DNA of 64,000 nucleotides from Saposhnikovia divaricata (GCA_036435485.1 CM071598.1:182724148-182788147); one strand, 5' to 3'; positions 33,644 through 45,666 are shown, numbered from the stretch's first letter. Numbers and translations: made by a program. The notes: generated from the sequence alone by a model not told the origin.

Positions 33644-36272
33644 TGATGTGCCGTAAATAAACAATTTAATATCGCAAGCGCACGATCTCGTTTAGTATTT
33701 ATGATTCGATCCACAGAGACAGTAAATTTTCGCAAAGCCTTAATTCTTAATTTAATCGAACTAGAAAAATTGGTTTTGGAGAATTTTAATTTTTAACTAA
33801 TTAATTGCTAAATGGAAATCTATTTTAAACTAATTAACTAAATTATTCTAAATTATTAATCTGAAAATTATTCTAAAAATTATGACTAGATTTATTCTAA
33901 AACTCTTTTTTTTTTTTGAATTTTGAATTTTCAATACTTGAATTAAAATTTGGTTTTTATGTACAAGAAATTAAACAAGAAAATACAGGAACGAAAACTC
34001 TAAACAATAATAAACCGGACTGTGAACTCAGTATTAAACTCGTGACTTTGAATCAAAACGACCCACTTCAAACTTAGCACAGCTCAACTAACAGTGAACT
34101 AAAACCACATAATTCCAACTTGCTGCAACTCGAAAATAACGCAAACAAAAACACAGTAACAATCGCCTAAATCTCGCACAGAAAAAAAACTCAACAAACC
34201 ATAAACAAACAACTCGATCACTTCCACAATGACAGCACGAACTACAATAAACAAACGAACTTAAACTCAATTTAAACAAACGGTTGACTCTATTGCAAAT
34301 CATACTTGACACTAAGACAGTACAAGAACAATAGACTTAGGAAAACCCAGAATAAGCTAGCGTAGACCTCGGAAATCCAGTAATAGCAACTAAAAAAAAA
34401 CTAAACACATAAGAATTTGGCAGAACTCGAAGCAACCAACTCAACTTGAAGCAAAACATTACAACTAATACTCAGTATAAGCTTGGAAAACTAGAACTCA
34501 GTAAAACCCATTGAACACAACAGTAAGACATCGAACTCGGCTACCAAAATTTTCGATAAAACAATCAAAAAAACAGAAAACTAAACGAACAAAAACATGA
34601 AAACAACTCGGCTGTTTACAGACCCTGAGAATTCGGACTCAAAGACTCAGCGATTACAATTAAACTCAGCGAACAAAACTCAGTATAGAACTCGGCAAAC
34701 CAAGTAAAACTCGAACTTGCTTTAATTCACTAAAGGCGAACATAAAGAAAATGAGGGACTCAATCGCAGCACACAGCAATGAAGGTCTCACAAACGCAGC
34801 AAAGAAAGAGGACACGCAAAATCAACAACTCAGCAGACTCTTGGACTCAGTAAAATAATCGAGTAGACAAAGGGAGAAAACACAGTTCGGTAAACACAGA
34901 CAACGAAAACTCGGTTTTCAGACGAAGCGATTAAGAACCAGCAATGTTAAACCAATTCAAACACAATCAACAGAACTATGCGATAGAACTCAACAAAACT
35001 ACTCAGCAATTCACTTCAAAACTCGACTAAACTCAATGATAACTATAGAAAAGAAAAGAGGAGAAAGGGAGTTGGCATTTCGAAATTAAACAAGAAAATA
35101 GGGGACTTGGGTGTGTTTATTTGACGAAGAAAACAACAAGAGGGGCTGGGTTTGCATTTTTCGCGGGGAGAGAAAGGAAAACGGAGAAAGAGCAGGTGAG
35201 GTTGGGTTCGTGGTAGTGATTTAACCGGAGGAAAAAAATGGAAAGAAGGAGGGAGGAGGGAGGAGAGAGATGCGGAATTGAGAGAGATGAAGAGAGGTGA
35301 AGGAGAATCAAAGGAGGTGTTTGTTGTATTTTGGGAGAAAGGAAGGAGAAGAAAACGAACAAGAAAAATAAGAAGCTGCTGGGTTGAAGGAGATGAAAAT
35401 AAAGTGCTGGGTTTGGTATTCTAACGAGAAATAGAGGATGAATATACTGGGCTCTCGAATAAAAAAATAGGGGAAATCTGCTTCGAATTAAACCAAAAAA
35501 AATGAGACAGAAATTAAGAACTTAAAATTAATAAAACTGAAATTATAAAAAAGTTTATTTAATTTTTTTTTTTTACACTAACAAATCAAACATGAAAATT
35601 TAGATCTTCAATTAAAAATTATGAAAGCCACAATAAAATTGAAATTTAAAGAAGCACAATTACTATTAAAACGAGAATTAAAATTACGAAAACAAATTCT
35701 TCAAATCGATACTTTCAATCCCATGTGGTTAGCGTTGCTACTTTATCCACCCGAGAATTTACGAAAATAACGAAATAAAGAACAAGGAGAGAAATGAAAG
35801 AGAAGTGCAAGAAATTAAATGAAACTTGAAATTTGCATAAAAATAAAGAGTGTTTACAAGAAGAAAAAAATATTACAACTAAAATTTTTGGAGATGAACT
35901 ACTACAACATAATTCTAGTATGTAAGGTAATTGGTGTTTTTACAAGTGAAGAAATGAAGCCTATTTATAGGAAAATTTTAGGATTTTAGGTAGGTGTGGG
36001 TGAATCTTGGCCATTGATTTGGTTTAGTGTTGGCTAAATCTTGGCCATCCATTTTGGTTTGGAAAAAAATGCACCACCACCCCTTGCTTTTCCTTTTCTT
36101 CTTGTTTTGGTCCTTCTTCTTTCTTTTTTGCCCTTCCTTGACATTTATTTATTTATTTTGTCATTTCTTCATTTTTTTCTCCAATTTCCTGAAATGCAAC
36201 AAAATAATTTATTAAAATACGAATTCAAACAATAAATAGGCAATAAAAATATACAAAAATATGCACTTATCA
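33644..36272 (-). repeat. 5' LTR of the Athila-like element (2,629 bp)
   Basis: Starts TGATGTGCCG and ends GCACTTATCA on the plus strand. The part from 35416 matches 1-851. The minus-strand TATA box is at 35962-35969. The interval of about 34000-35050 is crowded with AACTCAG/AACTCGG words. The interval 35040-35400 is strongly purine-rich on the plus strand (CT-rich in the transcript). The far-side target duplication is outside the window. Confidence 0.9.
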
Positions 36273-36800
36273 TTTGGGGTATGCCAAGTCTAGGCACCAC
36301 ATTTTTTCCAAAGGTTTCCCGCTTGTTAGAGCCTCGTTTTTGAATTTTCGTCAATGTTTGGCTACCAGGATTGGTGGAAGTTCATATCTACGTATCACAC
36401 TTTTCCACAGGGATAGTGTCATTTACTTGGTGGTTATCTTGGCTTGGGGTTTGGCCTTAGTCTACTTCATAGAGGAATCAATTGCAACTATCAGGAGCTT
36501 TCTCTAAGCACTTGCCATAGGGAATGAACTAAGAACACCTATCCCCCACATTTCTAATTGATGGATGTCAACATTTCAAGGGATTGATTAACAATATTTG
36601 CGTGTTTTTGACATCGATCACACATAAATTTTGGCATCAGCCATCATATCTAACCATTAAAATCCTAATCGGGTCATCTTATGGGCAAGGGGTCTGCCCC
36701 ACAAGTACTACCCATAGATTCCCTTATGAATTTCTTTTAAGGCTAACTCCGCTTTTGAGGCCTTAGTGTTCTTACTGACAACTTCCGTGCCTCCAAGGCA
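36273..36800 (-). pseudogene. Tat-type integrase remnant
   Basis: The minus strand keeps scattered matches to Tat integrase: VPRLGIPQM at the break, and further in the C-terminal-to-N-terminal order of the plus strand a MWGIDxLGPFPMA-like block, a zinc-region CQKHA-like block and an IHKGIYG-like block. Frameshifts and stops are frequent. The read-through into LTR sequence at the left edge is an artefact of the insertion. Confidence 0.6.
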
Positions 36801-36899
36801 TTGTCGGGTAACCAACTGGTTTCTTGGTAAACCTTTGTAGGATATATCCAACAGTTTTCCACACCTACAGGTGTTATCAGCTTGTATATCAGTGCTTCG

Positions 36900-37291
36900 A
36901 GTCTTCAAGACTTGGAAGTAAGAACTTCCAATATAATTCTATATCTCCGATGAGGGAAACTTAGATAGGACATTTGCCTTTTCATTTTCCTCCCTCTGGA
37001 TGTACTTCACGTAACATTCATTGAATTGAGTCAAGCTTCAAGTATTTTTTCATGGTTCCAACCCTGGCCTCAAACCCACCATTCACTTTTGATACTACCG
37101 ATCTTGAGTCTCCACAGACTTTAAGGTTTTTGATCGGCGAGGTTCCGGCTAAGTCAAGTTCGGGTATCAAGGCTTTGCATTTAACCACATTTTTTATCAT
37201 TGGGAAATCCAACTTCAGGGCATACTCAATCAAGAACCCATCAGGGTATGTTCTCACTTAATTTTATTTTTGATGCCCCATCAAAATAGAG
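36900..37291 (-). pseudogene. Tat-type RNase H remnant
   Basis: Minus strand at 37018-37257 reads PDGFLIEYALKLDFP and LKVCGDSRSVVSKVNG, the hallmark of the Tat/Ogre RNase H. Missing upstream parts were displaced by the hAT-type insertion that begins at 37300. Confidence 0.75.
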
Positions 37292-37486
37292 CATCCAATT
37301 AGGGGTGTAAATGATCCGAGCTGAGTCGAACTATAGAATGTTCATGTATCGTTTGTTAAGAAATTATTGAACTCGAGCTCGAACTTGAATCGAGCCAAAA
37401 AATGTGTTTAAGCCTGGTTCGTTAAAAAAATGTTGTTCGGTTCGCGAACAACTTAGAAACTTGTCTCATGAACTTGCTCACGAAAT

Positions 37487-38103
37487 TATTGGGCCGCTAG
37501 CACGCCATAACTCCACAATAGTATGATATTGTCCGCTCTGGGCCGAGCCCGCACGAATTTATTTTTGGGCACATCCCAAAAGGTCTCATACTCATGGAGT
37601 TAACTGGCTGCTCTATATACAAGAGAATTATCTCTTATCTCCTCGATGTGGTATTTGGGTCGACATCACCCAACAATCCTCCCCTCAAACCAAGAACCAC
37701 ATAACCCGTGGTCTTACACCAGCGATTAATCTGTCTACATCTTGCACCGCCGCCATACCCGCAGAACCTGTCGCCTGAACACCTTTCAGGAAGACTTTCG
37801 ACACAAGGAACCTAATAGATCTCCAATCGCCACCGAGGGGAACCTCCCACATCGTAACACCGCAGCCCGTTACCCCCAAGATCCAATTACCGAACCATAG
37901 GCTCTGATACCACTAGTTGGGCCGATAGCACACCATAACTCCAGAATAGTATGATATTGTCCGCTCTGGGCCGAGCCCGCACGGATTTATTTTTGGGCAC
38001 ATCCCAAAAGGTCTCATACTCTTGGAGTTAACTGGCTGCTCAATATAAAAGAGAATTATCTCTTATCTCCCCGATATGGTACTTGGGTTGACACCACCCA
38101 ACA
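37487..38103 (-). mobile_element. TRIM (terminal-repeat retrotransposon in miniature)
   Basis: 617 bp with direct terminal repeats 37487-37675 and 37914-38103 (ends around TTGGGCC and CCCAACA). A tRNA-Met primer site lies at 37901-37912 and a purine tract next to the left repeat (minus: TTGAGGGGAGG). GAAAT is duplicated on both sides (37482-37486 and 38104-38108). No coding capacity. The minus-strand sense follows from the primer site. Confidence 0.87.
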
Positions 38104-38739
38104 GAAATTTTAATTCGAACAACTCATTAACCTTGTTCATGAGTTTGTTCACGAAATTGTACTAATGAACGAGTCTTAAATATTTAAGAAACACATTCTT
38201 ATTAATATTTCACGAGAAACTTGTAATCTAATTAAAAGTTGACTCATTTTTTTGTGAATTATAAAAAAATATCAATTTTCCTACAAAATAATATAAATTA
38301 AGTTCAATTTATGTATTGTAAACTTAAAATATTACCGATCGTTACTATCATCGTAATCATACAAAAAATACTAGTTGTTTTTACATAAAATCTATAAAAT
38401 ATCATAGTCAAACAAAAATATTAGTGTTCTTACATAGAAACTACAATCTTATGCGTAAATTTTAACATAAATTATACATTTACTATATTATCTTCTGATA
38501 TTCAATAAATCCGAAGTACAAACAATTAATAATGTAATAGTTATGTTAAAATAACTTATTTTGGTCTTTGAATTACATATTTTCAATAACAAGTTATTTT
38601 AGTTTTAAATTTTACACAATCAGTAATATTTAATATTGAAATTTAGTACTTAAAATAATGTAATATTTAATTTGAAACATATTTTGACAAATATAAACTA
38701 GTTATACTAATTGCAAGACTGAGTTATTATTGTTTTTAT

Positions 38740-38743
38740 TGTA

Positions 38744-38792
<49 letters not shown>
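38740..38792. repeat. (ATT)n microsatellite
   Basis: About seventeen uninterrupted ATT units inside the hAT-type element. Confidence 0.9.
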
Positions 38793-38793
<1 letters not shown>

Positions 38794-39252
38794 AATTAAT
38801 CAAAATTATAAAATAACAATTATAATATCTAGCATAACATATAAGATTTTTCAATTAGATGTACAATTAATAAGAGTTTCGAAAGTATATTCTAAAAATC
38901 AAACATATATTATTAATTATATATACGAGATTATTTATCGAACTTGTTTATGAACCGCTAATGAACTCGTATACCGAGCATGTTAACGAGCTCAATTTTC
39001 GAACTTATTCACAAACATGTTCATATGCTATGTTCACAAACTATGTTCACGAGCACGTTAATCGATCTTGAACGTGAGCTATCGAGTCGAACTTTATCAT
39101 GATCAAGTTCAACTCGTTTATAAATCGATCCTTAAAATCATGTTCAAGATCGACTTATTTGTGATTCGAACCGAGCCCAAATCAAGCTTTTTTCAAACCG
39201 AACGTCGAGCCGCTCACGAGTGTATCGGTTCATTTACAGCCCTACATCCAAT

Positions 39253-40130
39253 AGTCCTTGAATACCGCTTCTGGATTCTCCTTCTCTAATTCTTTGTCCT
39301 CCTGGGACTACCTCCTGCCCCACGACTTCTTTGTTGTCAATGGTGCATTCAACCATGAAATTAGTGAGTGCTTAGGCCTTTACTACGGTTACTACGTCCC
39401 ATGCAAGACCTTAGTCACAAAGTAGGGTGGTTTCTGAAGCTTATCTTCCTCTTTCACGAGGACAACACTTAAAAGCTGTATCAAATACATCCAAATATAG
39501 ATACGGTAACTTTTTGTAATTTGGTTATGCCAACACGTGGAGGATGTCAAGGATTGCTCTACTCTCATTGAGGTTGGGATCAATGTCCATGCTTGGAGAC
39601 CATCAAATTCAAAAAATTTCCTGATCCTATGCTGAAGGCGCATTAAGTTAGATTCAATATCATATTGTGGTGCCGTAACACCTCAAACACCTCATGAAAA
39701 TGCTCAATGTAATGTGCCTTATCGAGGCTCTTGATTACATGTCATTTATATGGACTTCTATAGTCTTCCCAATAATATGCTCAAAAATCTTAATCATCAA
39801 TCGTCGATATGTCGCCCCTTTGGGATGTCACCTTTATGCACTTTCATTTGATTGTAAACACTGAATCCTAGCATTTCATGGCTAGCTGGTGCATTGGTCA
39901 TTGTATCGTTCCTTGGTAGGGGAAAGTAGTCACTGAGACATGCATCATTCAGATAATTGAAGTATATACACACCCTTCATTCTCCATTGGCCTTCCTGCC
40001 TCTTGGAAGCAAAGTTTCTTTTCTTCTGTTTCATTATCTCCCTATTCGGGTGGACGTCTAGTTTACGTAATTAATTGGGGATCGATCTCTGGCATATCAG
40101 CTACTGTCCAAGCAAACACAACACCGTTCT
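39253..40130 (-). pseudogene. Tat-type reverse transcriptase remnant
   Basis: The minus strand retains separated matches to Tat RT: VFAWTVADMPEIDPQLI near 40100, KGATYRxLMIKIFEHIIGKTIEVHINDM near 39770, and EHFHEVFEVLRHHNMILNL near 39680. The catalytic box reads HINDM, not Y/F-x-DD, and many stops intervene. Confidence 0.75.
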
Positions 40131-40406
40131 CTTGTAGGAATGCATCCAATTTTCCCTTCAAGGGTTTATTCAACAATGGTCACATAGGTAACTTTTCAAG
40201 TTCTTCAGGAACTAAGAGGGGACCAAGTCCTCGGTGGGGTTTCCTCTTTGTTTCTCATCTTCTTGGACATCCATGTCTTCAATCGGAAGGACCTACCCCC
40301 CGACTCCATCAGGCCTCAAAGCGGCCAGATAGCAACTCTTTGTTATTATTTGATCTCCCTTCTCTTCATCAACTCCATTCCTTGTAGAAAATTTGATTTT
40401 TAGGTC

Positions 40407-40793
40407 TTAGCTTGAGGCAACCGCCTTAAAGGCATGCAAGCATGTCCTCCCAAGAATTGCACTGTAAGCGAAAGTTGCTTTAACCACTAAAAGGTACAAC
40501 ATCTGAGTGGCCTCCCTAGGCTCCCGTCCTATTATCATGGACAACCGAATAGTTCCTCCAACTCTCAACTCAACTCCATTGAACCCATAGATGGGCATGT
40601 TGAAGGGGGTCAATTGAGAATCATTGTATCCCATTTTCGAAAATGCATCATGAAACAAGATATCTACCGAAGTTCCATTGTTTACCAAGACTCCTTTCAC
40701 TTGTGAGTTTCCTATCATAAGTGTTATGACCAACCGGTCATCATGGAAGCACTTCACCCCTTCCAAGTCAGAATCATCAAAGGCAATTATCAT
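40407..40793 (-). pseudogene. Tat-type aspartic protease region
   Basis: Open for 128 codons on the minus strand. It resembles the protease of Tat/Ogre polyproteins (VLVNNGTSVDILFHDAF, then LTPFNMPIYGFNG and AILGRTCLHAFKAV). The active-site triplet that is D-S/T-G in working enzymes reads NNGTS, so the catalytic Asp is Asn. It is an isolated open patch in a broken element. Confidence 0.75.
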
Positions 40794-40909
40794 TTCGGTA
40801 TTTGCTCATTGTGGAGCTTCTCCTATGATGTGCATAACTTCTCGAGCGTAAGTTTTATGAGAGCTCCTTGTATTCCTGACCACTACCGGGCCTTCAGAAA
40901 TCATATTTA

Positions 40910-42736
40910 TCACCGGCCCTCGGGGTTATGGATTGCGATCTCGATCACCATCCTTCCATTCATAATCTCTTCTTTCAAATCCTGCCATAGGTTACCCTGT
41001 TGGCAATCCTTAGTGAACTTATTCAACTTTTCTCTTTGGATAATAAACTTGATGTTGTGTTTCAGCTGTCTACAATCGTGAGTGCTATTCCCCACATCCT
41101 TATGGAACCAACAATTTTGGTTCTTGTTTATCTTCTCGGGATCGGCCCTTAGTGGTTTCGGCAATCAGAGATCCTTGTGTTTCTTAATGTCCATCAGGAT
41201 TTGGATCTTTGGAGTATACAAACGTGCATAGCCTCGATCCTTGATTATTATTCTTCGAGGGAGAGACAAATTCTTTACTTATTCGAAGATACTTACCTAC
41301 TCTTGACCCCCTTCGCTTCTTGTTGTGACCTCTATTGCCTCCCACAGAGGTTGAGGTTTCCTACCTTAATAGCTACTCTATCATCCAAGTTCGGGACCTT
41401 CAAGGCTTCTTTGGTGATTCGGTTTAAGTAATCCCTCAAAGATTCATTTTTTTCAGATTCCACGTTCATGAGGGATGCAAAACTTTTCTCATGAAGTTTC
41501 CATCAATGAATGGGGCGATAAGTTCCCTACTTAGTCCTTTAAGGAAAACAATTGAATTCGGGGGCAACCGACTATACTATCATTGTGTCATGCCCCCGAG
41601 GGTTTGAGGGAACGTCCTACACTTGATTGCGTTAGTCAGGGGTTGCAATTAGTAGTGCACTGGAGGATGTCCTCACATGATTAGTAGGATCTCCTGCCCT
41701 ATCACATACCTCGATGGTGGGCGTCTTGAATTTCCTTGAGATGTGAGCATTCATTATCTAGTTGGTGAAGGACATGATTGGATCATCACGATCTCCTAGA
41801 GGCATCGAGTCATCGGGATCAGCTCTTTGTGTATCAACCCCTCTCCTGTTTGGGGTATCACTCAAGTTAATAACATAGGGAATCCTAGCCCTTAGAGGCT
41901 GCTTAGCCTATTGTATTTCCATATCTTACTTCAATTCTCAGATATGCGCTTCCTTGAGCGAGGATCCTCCCTTCTAGAGTTTTGGGAGCCGATCCTTTGG
42001 ATCCTCGGGGCTGAGAAGGCCTTGACCCTCCTTCGAGCTCCTCCTTTCCTGGTCTTCTCCTTCTGAGATAGTTATCTTCATCAACGGATGATGAATCGTC
42101 AACAATATAGGGTCCGAAAAAATCGCGACTCTTTTATTGGCGTTCTAGGACTTGAATGCATTGAGGCACGTATGCCTCATGTTGCTGATAACTTCCACCA
42201 TCAATGAACAACAACCCATTGGTAGGAACCTAAGTTCATTGTGCAATGATAGAGATGGACGTTCGTAGTCCCAATGATGTGCTAGAGAGGCGACACCACC
42301 ATCCAGAGGTTATTCGTTCCTGAATTCATTGAACCCACAGCCGGCTGTTGTGGATTAGTAATTTTAGTCCCCTAAATCCTTTCTACTCTGACCTGAAGAG
42401 TTTTTTCTTGAGTCCCTCGGGGCCTAGAATGTCCTGCTCCTTTGGCGGGCTCCTTGCCTTTACGTCTCTTGCTAGAATGGATGTCCTCTTCCTCGTCTTC
42501 TTCAGATAAGGAGTCATCTTTGGCGTATGATCCGGAGAAACTTTGGTGTCATCTAACAAGGGGACCAAGACTTCAATTTTATGAGGCACACACTTCTCAT
42601 GAGTAGATCGATGAGAGTAAATGGTTCCATCAATAGTTGGGAACGGTGACAATCCATAAACGGGGTTTTGAGTTATTGAGATTAGCACAACGGTGGTGGC
42701 GATGTGTGCTCCATTAGCCAGAGGTGAGACCACCAT
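40910..42736 (-). pseudogene. Tat-type gag remnant
   Basis: At 40910-41164 the minus strand reads NCWFHKDVGNSTHDCRQLK, the Tat-gag knuckle-like motif, followed by the IIQREKLNKFTKD helix. Towards 42736 only patches of the N-terminal part remain open (42383-42736). Frames change repeatedly, and the region cannot encode a full gag. Confidence 0.65.
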
Positions 42737-43264
42737 CTACAATTGAGGATTCGCTCCTTGAGTTAGTGGATTTTGGGTCACCCCTTGGAAAGACGTTTTT
42801 GGGGGATTCGTTCCCTGAATGGAAGTCAAGGGGAGTGGATCATCAGTTTGATTGCTCTTTCATCGTCGCTAGTGCACGATTGAGATTTCTCCCTCCTGCT
42901 ACATGCGGAGGTTCCAAGCTTTAAATATGGGGCGAATCATCCCCTCGTTGGGGTGGGAGCCCATAACTTGGGTTATGAGCTGTTAATGGTGGAAGCACCG
43001 TGGTAGAGATTTGTAATCATGCTAGCCTATTATGGGCATAGCCACGCCAAGGATTGGGATCCGCCCTAGGAGAGTTTAGAATCTTTCTTTGGACTCCAGC
43101 TCCATGAAGACTCATTTAAATTCCTGTTCCTAGAGGGTTCAACCCTTGAATAGTGGTATGTGCTGGCTGAATTCCAGCAATGATGGCCAGAACGCGTAAT
43201 GAGGCTGGTGGATCGTCAAATCCATTTTTTTTATACCTCTATATTTTCCATGGTTGACGTCTTC
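42737..43264 (-). other. 5' leader of the Tat-type element
   Basis: No coding frame seen. It lies between the gag remnant and the primer site. Confidence 0.45.
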
Positions 43265-43282
43265 TTCCCACAGACAGTGCCA
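43265..43282 (-). other. Primer binding site of the Tat-type element
   Basis: Minus strand TGGCACTGTCTGTGGGAA, close to the TGG(C/T)GCC-type site followed by GTGGGAA found in Tat/Ogre elements. It lies two bases inside the presumed LTR end (...CCACAACA). Confidence 0.65.
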
Positions 43283-43284
43283 AA

Positions 43285-44202
43285 TGTTGTGGAATAAAAG
43301 TAGGGTGTAATTAATTCGTGTATTGATTGCTAAGGATTAAGAGCTACGAGTTTTAATGGTGGCTTCTTTTACTATTGGGGACTAACTCGATCCTAATAAG
43401 ATGCCTACGTACCTTGATGAATATTAAGAATCAATCCAAAACTTAGTTCTAGAGTTTCCTACGTGGCTTGATGCGCCCTCGCAGCGTAGTGATGTATGGA
43501 GCTGTGTCCAAAACGTTCCTTTAAGAATAGGGATCAGGCCCTTTATATTGACATTGGGTGCCTTGGACTTTGAGTAGGGTTTGGAGACTTGGTGGACAAA
43601 TCACCTACTTAGAGTGGAATTCTGGAAGGTTGATTCCTAGTAGGTCTTGGTGTCTTGGGGGCTACTTCTCATAGAAATTGACTCTTCTTTGGACTCATTT
43701 GTTGGGCTTTAAGGCTCTCTTTGAGATTGCTGTTAAAATTTGTTGTACTGTTAGAAAAATTGCGGGTGAAAAAATTGCTGTTTTAAAAAGTTGAACACTG
43801 TTTGGTAAATTTTTTTATATGTGCGTGTTTTGATGTAAAAATATAATAAAAATAATGTTTTTGGTGAGATTGGATGTTGAAACCAGCAATTGCTTCCTGC
43901 AAAAGCTGAAAAACAGTTTTTTTTAAAGGCATGGGTGAACCTGCTTTCTTTGAAAACAACTTTTAGGCCAAAAACATTTTTCATAAAAGCAGCTTTTAAA
44001 TTTTACCTTTTATGCCAAAAGCACTTTTCAGAAAAATAACTTTTAAATTTTATCAAATAGTTTTTCAGTTGCTTTTCAAAAAAAACTGATGTTATCTGCA
44101 TCAACAATATTAAACACACCCTAAATCATCAACACTGTCAAGTATAAAGTCCCTTAATGTATGAAAAGGATATTGGCAGATCTTCTAGTAATGTAATGTT
44201 AC
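43285..44202 (-). repeat. 5' LTR of the Tat-type element, right end uncertain
   Basis: The left end TGTTGTGGAAT follows the primer site. Without the second LTR in the window, the right end (TGTTACA at 44196-44202) is only a guess. It contains a Tourist-like MITE (43713-44121). Confidence 0.4.
43713..44121. mobile_element. Tourist-like MITE (putative)
   Basis: The left end GGCTCTCTTTGAGATTGCTG and the inverted right end GGGTGTGTTTAATATTGTTG match at about 14 of 20 positions. TAA flanks both sides (43710-43712 and 44122-44124). The interior is rich in imperfect inverted AAAAGC/GCTTTT words. Degenerate ends keep this tentative. Confidence 0.5.
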
Positions 44203-45063
44203 ATTTATAGTTGAACTGAAAACAATTTCAAATTGCGAGTTACATTCCACTTTAAAAAAGCTAAACAATGTTTCCACTCCAACAAAGCTATACAATGTAT
44301 TGAACACCGTGTAAATTGAAACACTACGATGGCAGTACCTTCTTTTGGGCATTTTACAAATATTTGGACTACCATGCACCCAGAGCTCCCTGAGCATGTG
44401 CGACATGTTCGATCGCACAGGTCACTCCATTTTACTAGGGCATATTTCTTTAGGTAGGTTTATATTTTATTTGAAAAATAATAAAAAAAAAATTAATTTT
44501 AAATGTTTAAAAAAATTGTAAATGAGAAAAAGGTTGAAAATGGTGATATCAAAATAATTAAAAAAATCATTATATTGAGTAAAATAAGAAAATATTATAC
44601 ACAGTTTTGCTTTCAAATTTCTAGTAATACTAATTACTTTTGTCGTTAACTGTGTAGACTATAATTATCATTAAAGTTGATTAAATGTTTTTGGTTGACA
44701 ACTTACACATAAGTATATTTTTACAATTACAATGTAACAGTTCAGTTTATCAATTATTCATTTTATAGGTGATTAAGTGATTTGAAATCATATATATTTA
44801 AATTAATTTACATATTAAATGAACCAAGTCAATTATTCATATCTATTTTAAATACGTAAAAATGAGATTTTCTATTTTAGTATTGTATTTGTTTTTATTT
44901 ATTATTACTTCTTATTCTTTCATTTAAACATAATATATTAATATTTTACATGTATAATTTATTTAATTTAGATTAATTTGTACTATCTTAAGTTCAACTT
45001 TAAAATATGAACGTTGAAGCACACATAAATAAGCTGATGACTTTTTATTTTCTTGTAAACTTA
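44203..45063. other. AT-rich stretch without recognisable feature
   Basis: Only simple AT-rich sequence with short frames. The end TTA at 45061-45063 is the target site of the next MITE. Confidence 0.6.
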
Positions 45064-45405
45064 GAGCAAGTCCAATCGATCCCTTATAAGACCTCCTAAC
45101 TTAAATTATAAGGAATTAGGTCTAAAATAGTGCTCCAACAACCTCTTAACTTTTCCTTAAAAAGTTAAGAGCATCATGTCATCCCTTATCTTTAAGGGCT
45201 CCGTTATTTCACTTTTATCAATAAAATATTATTTTCCCCCTTTTCTTGTTCTTGCTTCCTTCTTTTATTATTATTTAATAATTATAAGGATCAATTATAA
45301 GGAAGCTTGTTGGACTTATCATACCTTATGATATCCTAAATCACTAAGAGCCTAATATTTTATAATATTTATAAGGAAAATACAAGGAGGCTGTTGGACT
45401 TGCTC
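45064..45405. mobile_element. Tourist-like (PIF/Harbinger) MITE
   Basis: Perfect 13-bp terminal inverted repeats (GAGCAAGTCCAA... and ...TTGGACTTGCTC), a 3-bp TTA target duplication (45061-45063 and 45406-45408), 342 bp and no coding capacity. All are standard for Tourist MITEs. Confidence 0.88.
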
Positions 45406-45666
45406 TTATGTGTACAAGTATATAATCTTTTTTTCTATCAAATACATGTACACACTCTCTCCTAAAAACCTTTTATATTCTCTCATTTTAACACTGGTAT
45501 CAAAAGCTTCTAGAGGCAGTACATTTTCTACAGATTCATTTCCTGTCATCTTGTGCCACTGGAGATCACTAGATCAGGTTTTTTCTTTCTAATTTGTTTT
45601 ATAGATTTATATACAACATTTGTGTACTCTTACTTTCTTAGTTTTGTTAAAAGTAAATTTGTCAAG

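Larger units (their letters stand above)
1..36272 (-). mobile_element. Athila-like Ty3/Gypsy LTR retrotransposon, split by two later elements
   Basis: The element reads on the minus strand: 5' LTR (33644-36272), primer binding site, gag, protease, reverse transcriptase, RNase H, integrase, a non-coding 3' region and the 3' LTR (1-851, cut by the window edge). The TGGCGCCG-type primer site, the gag-protease ending DLGASVNLLP and the polypurine wording near the 3' end fit the Athila branch of Gypsy (family knowledge). It sits inside the integrase of an older Tat-type element. A Sirevirus (2201-16834) and a LARD-like element (17601-28143) interrupt its own integrase. Two in-frame stops and one frameshift also disable it. 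By eye the LTRs differ by roughly 1% over the comparable 850 bp, so the insertion is fairly young. Confidence 0.85.
37300..39244. mobile_element. hAT-type non-autonomous DNA transposon
   Basis: Terminal inverted repeats TAGGGGTGTAAATGATCCGA and (reverse) TAGGGCTGTAAATGAACCGA match at 18 of 20 positions. A perfect 8-bp target duplication CATCCAAT lies at 37292-37299 and 39245-39252. Subterminal regions are rich in GAACTCGAGCTCG-like words, and the centre is AT-rich with an (ATT)n tract. There is no transposase. It entered the Tat RNase H/RT region and itself holds a TRIM. Without that TRIM and its duplicated target it is about 1.3 kb. Confidence 0.88.
36273..44202 (-). mobile_element. Decayed Tat-type Ty3/Gypsy retrotransposon, 5' part
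   Basis: Minus-strand remnant with recognisable gag, protease, RT, RNase H and integrase pieces in the Gypsy order and a Tat-type primer site. All frames are heavily broken, so this is the oldest layer of the nest. The Athila-like element entered its integrase at 36272/36273. A hAT-type element and a MITE entered it elsewhere. The right limit is uncertain; 44202 is taken because the minus strand begins TGTAACATTACA there. Confidence 0.7.

Noticed and set aside
35117..35362. 81-codon Ser/Leu-rich frame in the Athila-like LTR
   Set aside because: Produced by the CT-rich tract of the LTR transcript strand; no conserved motif.
37487..38103. Cassandra-type TRIM with 5S rRNA-like repeats
   Set aside because: No 5S rRNA-like internal control region was recognised in the repeats.
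38740..38792. CRISPR-like or satellite array
   Set aside because: Simple (ATT)n microsatellite; no spacer structure.
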